From assembly GCA_031289935.1 (NCBI GenBank), contig JAITON010000108.1:1-6182 (forward strand): DNA of 6,182 bases, read 5' to 3'. Positions within the stretch are counted from its first letter, which is position 1, and each line of letters begins with the position of its first letter. The position numbers and the translations under genes are program-made. Source of the stretch: Treponema sp. (GTDB lineage: Bacteria > Spirochaetota > Spirochaetia > Treponematales > Breznakiellaceae). The notes under the pieces were generated by a model. It was not told the DNA's origin, made no database searches, and was given only the letters and a program-made list of their open reading frames with translations. This document shows positions 4,741 through 6,182 of the stretch, piece after piece.

Positions 4741-4813
4741 AGCCATCTTTCGGAATCGAACCGAAGACCTCGAGATTACAAGTCACGTGCTCTGCCAACT
4801 GAGCTAAGATGGC
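4741..4813 (-). tRNA. tRNA-Thr (anticodon TGT)
   Basis: A 73-nt tRNA. Acceptor GCCATCT (4813-4807) pairs with AGATGGC (4748-4742); the D-arm is GCTC/GAGC and the T-arm is TTCGG-TTCGATT-CCGAA. The anticodon loop is CTTGTAA with TGT at 4780-4778, reading ACA. The anticodon stem CGTGA/TCTCG has a central T-T mismatch. The discriminator is T (4741) and CCA is not encoded. It is the first gene of the two-tRNA transcript, six bases downstream of the predicted transcription start. Confidence 0.95.
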
Positions 4814-4825
4814 GAAACCAAAGAT

Positions 4826-4854
4826 ACGATATCAAAGTCCCGAAAAAATGTCAA
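4826..4854 (-). promoter_or_regulatory. tRNA-Thr/tRNA-Tyr promoter, consensus -35 with extended -10
   Basis: On the minus strand, TTGACA (4854-4849), a 17-bp spacer with a T-run, and TATCGT (4831-4826) preceded by TGA. The predicted start is near 4819, just before the mature tRNA-Thr 5' end at 4813. The -35 is a perfect consensus hexamer, fitting a highly expressed stable-RNA gene. Confidence 0.82.
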
Positions 4855-4880
4855 GCAGGAACCGTCCATGTTCACGATTT

Positions 4881-5315
4881 TTACCGTACAGCCTTACCGG
4901 ACTCCGCCGGTGAGATCCGGTCCGGGCGAAGGACCTCGGCGCCATTCCGGTAAATATGGCGGACCAGGGCCTTTTCGTCCATATAACCGTGGATAAGCGC
5001 CCGAATAGTCCGCTCAAGGCCGCCCTGAAAGACCGCTTCCTGGACCACAAACAGGGCAAGCTCCCCGGCCCGGCCGGCCTTACGGAGCGCGGCGGCGGGG
5101 TTCAGGGCATCGATGTCCGGGGTTACCGAGAAGATCAGGGAGACGATGTCCGCCTCGGCCAGATTGTTCCGGCTTAAGAGCTCGTCGTAGAGCGTCGTTA
5201 CCTGGGCGGCGATGTCCAGGGAATCATTCCGGCACTGGACTGCTCCCCGGATAGCCCGGATCAATCGTGACGGCAATCCGGGCTGGTCCGGCCACTTATC
5301 ATCCTGCATCATCAT
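4881..5315 (-). CDS. aroH: chorismate mutase, AroH type
   Basis: A 144-residue monofunctional chorismate mutase of the trimeric AroH fold, converting chorismate to prephenate for Phe and Tyr synthesis. Landmarks are IRGAVQ (22-27), FSVTPDIDALNPAAALR (62-78), QEAVFQGGLERTIRALIH (92-109) and VRHIYRNGAEVLRPD (118-132). By alignment from memory with the Bacillus subtilis enzyme, the catalytic residues are kept: Arg23 (Arg7), Arg78 (Arg63), Glu93 (Glu78), Arg105 (Arg90), Tyr122 (Tyr108) and Arg130 (Arg116). Three pocket residues differ: Asn72 (Phe57), Ala75 (Lys60) and Val90 (Cys75). The N-terminus is about 16 residues longer than usual. The start is the first of three consecutive ATGs (5315), nine bases after GGGAGG; an upstream in-frame extension to 5429 overlaps the membrane gene and is rejected. 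It overlaps that gene by ATGA and is probably co-transcribed with it. No clear terminator precedes the tRNA promoter. Confidence 0.92.
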   Translation of the reverse strand: MMMQDDKWPDQPGLPSRLIRAIRGAVQCRNDSLDIAAQVTTLYDELLSRNNLAEADIVSLIFSVTPDIDALNPAAALRKAGRAGELALFVVQEAVFQGGLERTIRALIHGYMDEKALVRHIYRNGAEVLRPDRISPAESGKAVR

Positions 5316-5626
5316 ACCAGAGTACCTCCCGCAAAAATGAGGATAAAGGCGGCCCCCAAGGCAGAGGCGATGCCAAAAAGAGACAGAACGAGGCTGAGCA
5401 GCATCCCCGGCAAAAACCTTCGGAACCACCGGATATCCAGGACCAGGCCGGCGAGGGCAAAAATCCCCAAGAAGAGGCCCCCCGGAACTATGAAGCGGAG
5501 CAGGAAGAGCAGGGCCGCTTGGGTAAAATCTTGGACATTGCCCAATATATAGATGAAAACGGCCAGAACCTCCATGCAGAAGCAGAAGAGAAGCAACCGG
5601 CGGACCAGGGTTCGGGAATCGGACAT
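5312..5626 (-). CDS. small integral membrane protein, function unknown
   Basis: A 104-residue protein that I cannot assign to a family. It has a short charged N-terminus (MSDSRTLVRR), then hydrophobic segments at about 11-30, 37-65 and 71-100, giving three or possibly four membrane passes. A basic stretch RWFRR (66-70) between the last two suggests a cytoplasmic loop. There is no cleavable signal peptide and no catalytic motif. ATG 5626 is chosen because AAGGAG (5637-5632) lies five bases upstream; an ATG at 5644 would add six residues but lies before that site. The stop TGA (5314-5312) shares bases with the aroH ATG, so the genes are translationally coupled; a link to aromatic metabolism is only suggested by this. 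It diverges from the SPFH-like gene across 55 bp. Confidence 0.85.
   Translation of the reverse strand: MSDSRTLVRRLLLFCFCMEVLAVFIYILGNVQDFTQAALLFLLRFIVPGGLFLGIFALAGLVLDIRWFRRFLPGMLLSLVLSLFGIASALGAAFILIFAGGTLV
5325..5329 (-). promoter_or_regulatory. aroH ribosome binding site (GGAGG)
   Basis: GGAGG within the last codons of the upstream membrane-protein gene, nine bases before the first ATG of ATGATGATG. It decides the aroH start at 5315 against the longer frame reaching 5429. Confidence 0.75.
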
Positions 5627-5635
5627 CAAAACTCC

Positions 5636-5664
5636 TTGAAACAAGAGGGACTTATCATTATACT
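5636..5664 (+). promoter_or_regulatory. promoter of the Band 7/SPFH-like gene
   Basis: TTGAAA (5636-5641) and TATACT (5659-5664) are separated by 17 bp, close to the sigma70 consensus. The predicted start is near 5671, just before GGAAGG (5672-5677), the ribosome site of the gene at 5682. The -10 overlaps the opposing TATAAT by four bases. Confidence 0.65.
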
Positions 5665-5686
5665 ATAAATCGGAAGGTTTTATGAA
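5657..5686 (-). promoter_or_regulatory. promoter of the membrane protein-aroH operon
   Basis: On the minus strand a consensus TATAAT lies at 5662-5657. The best -35 is TTCATA (5686-5681), 18 bp upstream and matching four of six consensus bases. The predicted start is near 5650, giving a leader of about 24 nt that contains AAGGAG. The -35 overlaps the start codon of the divergent gene. Confidence 0.55.
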
Positions 5687-6182
5687 GAAGTTCGCGTTGT
5701 TTCTTCTGATTCTCGTAGCGCTGGGCGGAGTGGTCTTTTTTTTCGGCTGGGTCCAGCTCCAGGTACCGCCGGGCTCCGTCGGCATTATCCGCTCCAAGAC
5801 CCACGGCCTGGATCCCCGGCCGGTCCAGGAGGGAGAATTCCGCTGGATATGGTACCGGCTTATCCCCACCAATACCCAGGTAACGATCTTCCGGCCGGAT
5901 CTAACGGAAAAATCCATCCGGATTTCGGGGACCCTGCCTTCGGGGGAGCTCTACAGTACTTTTGCGGGGCTGGACGAGGACTTTAGCTACGCGGTTTCAG
6001 GCGCCCTGACTTTTTCCATCAAAGTTGATGCCCTGCCGGGCCTGATGGAGCGGCAATATATTACCAATCAGGAGGACCTGGACGCCTTTGGGCAGCGGCT
6101 GGCCGATGAAATTACCGGCCTCGTGAACCGGCGGCTCCTCAGCATGGAGCCCGATACCCTGGAAACTATGCTGGAGACCGGT
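5682..6182 (+). CDS. membrane-anchored Band 7/SPFH-like protein, partial, 3' end outside window
   Basis: An open frame of 167 codons from ATG 5682 to the window end. MKKFALFLLILVALGGVVFF (1-20) is a single N-terminal membrane anchor or uncleaved signal. It is followed directly by QVPPGSVGIIRSKTHGLDPR (27-46) and GEFRWIWYRLIPTNTQVTIF (51-70), the layout of prohibitin/stomatin-like (SPFH, Band 7) proteins, in which a short beta-rich segment after the anchor reads VPPGxVGVV and leads into a phrase such as PGxHWxxP. The remainder (about 100-160), with SYAVSGALTFSIKVD followed by a helical stretch, fits the SPFH beta-alpha domain, though the match is loose and the family call is not certain. Such proteins oligomerise at the inner-membrane face as scaffolds, often with FtsH-like proteases. 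GGAAGG lies four bases before the ATG, supporting the start. Confidence 0.7.
   Translation, partial: MKKFALFLLILVALGGVVFFFGWVQLQVPPGSVGIIRSKTHGLDPRPVQEGEFRWIWYRLIPTNTQVTIFRPDLTEKSIRISGTLPSGELYSTFAGLDEDFSYAVSGALTFSIKVDALPGLMERQYITNQEDLDAFGQRLADEITGLVNRRLLSMEPDTLETMLETG

Noticed and set aside
5316..5429. A 38-residue N-terminal extension of AroH
   Set aside because: It overlaps the membrane-protein gene in another frame, resembles nothing in AroH, and the ribosome site at 5325-5329 points to ATG 5315.

Overview
The window is GC-rich chromosomal DNA carrying housekeeping genes and looks like a spirochaete of the Treponema lineage. That placement is an inference from three things: the ruvA-ruvB pair, a tmRNA whose reading frame encodes the tag ADNDSYEYALAA, and the treponeme-like style of the proteins. 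No phage, IS element, CRISPR array or defence system is visible.

Layout, left to right. (1) At 1-839 on the minus strand is a PfkB-family sugar kinase cut off by the left edge. (2) It diverges from a dCMP deaminase gene at 883-1374 (+) across only 43 bp. That gap holds a strong promoter placed so that the deaminase mRNA should be nearly leaderless. (3) At 1375-1542 there is no gene, but there are short palindromes and five contiguous 21-nt repeats that fold into hairpins, lying between two converging genes. (4) From 5626 down to 1543 everything is on the minus strand, and protein and RNA genes alternate: a small membrane protein, aroH (chorismate mutase), tRNA-Thr(TGT), tRNA-Tyr(GTA), a strong terminator, ruvA, ruvB, ssrA (tmRNA) and an uncharacterised 322-residue protein. 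(5) At the right edge, diverging from the membrane protein gene, is a plus-strand gene for a membrane-anchored Band 7/SPFH-like protein, cut off by the window end.

How the genes work together. aroH and the membrane protein gene overlap by an ATGA and should be translationally coupled. The two tRNAs share one near-consensus extended -10 promoter and end in a GNRA-loop terminator. ruvA begins only 17 nt beyond that terminator, and its leader carries a 14-nt perfect complement to the 3' end of tRNA-Tyr that covers the ruvA Shine-Dalgarno. ruvA and ruvB are separated by one base and encode the Holliday-junction branch-migration complex. The tmRNA has its own promoter with the same TGNTATCGT element, and its 3' end lies three bases before the start codon of the next gene.

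The most unusual signals are regulatory rather than coding: the tRNA-Tyr/ruvA complementarity, the tmRNA-to-ORF junction, the predicted leaderless deaminase transcript and the 21-nt repeat block. None amounts to a clearly new system; each is a concrete, checkable observation.
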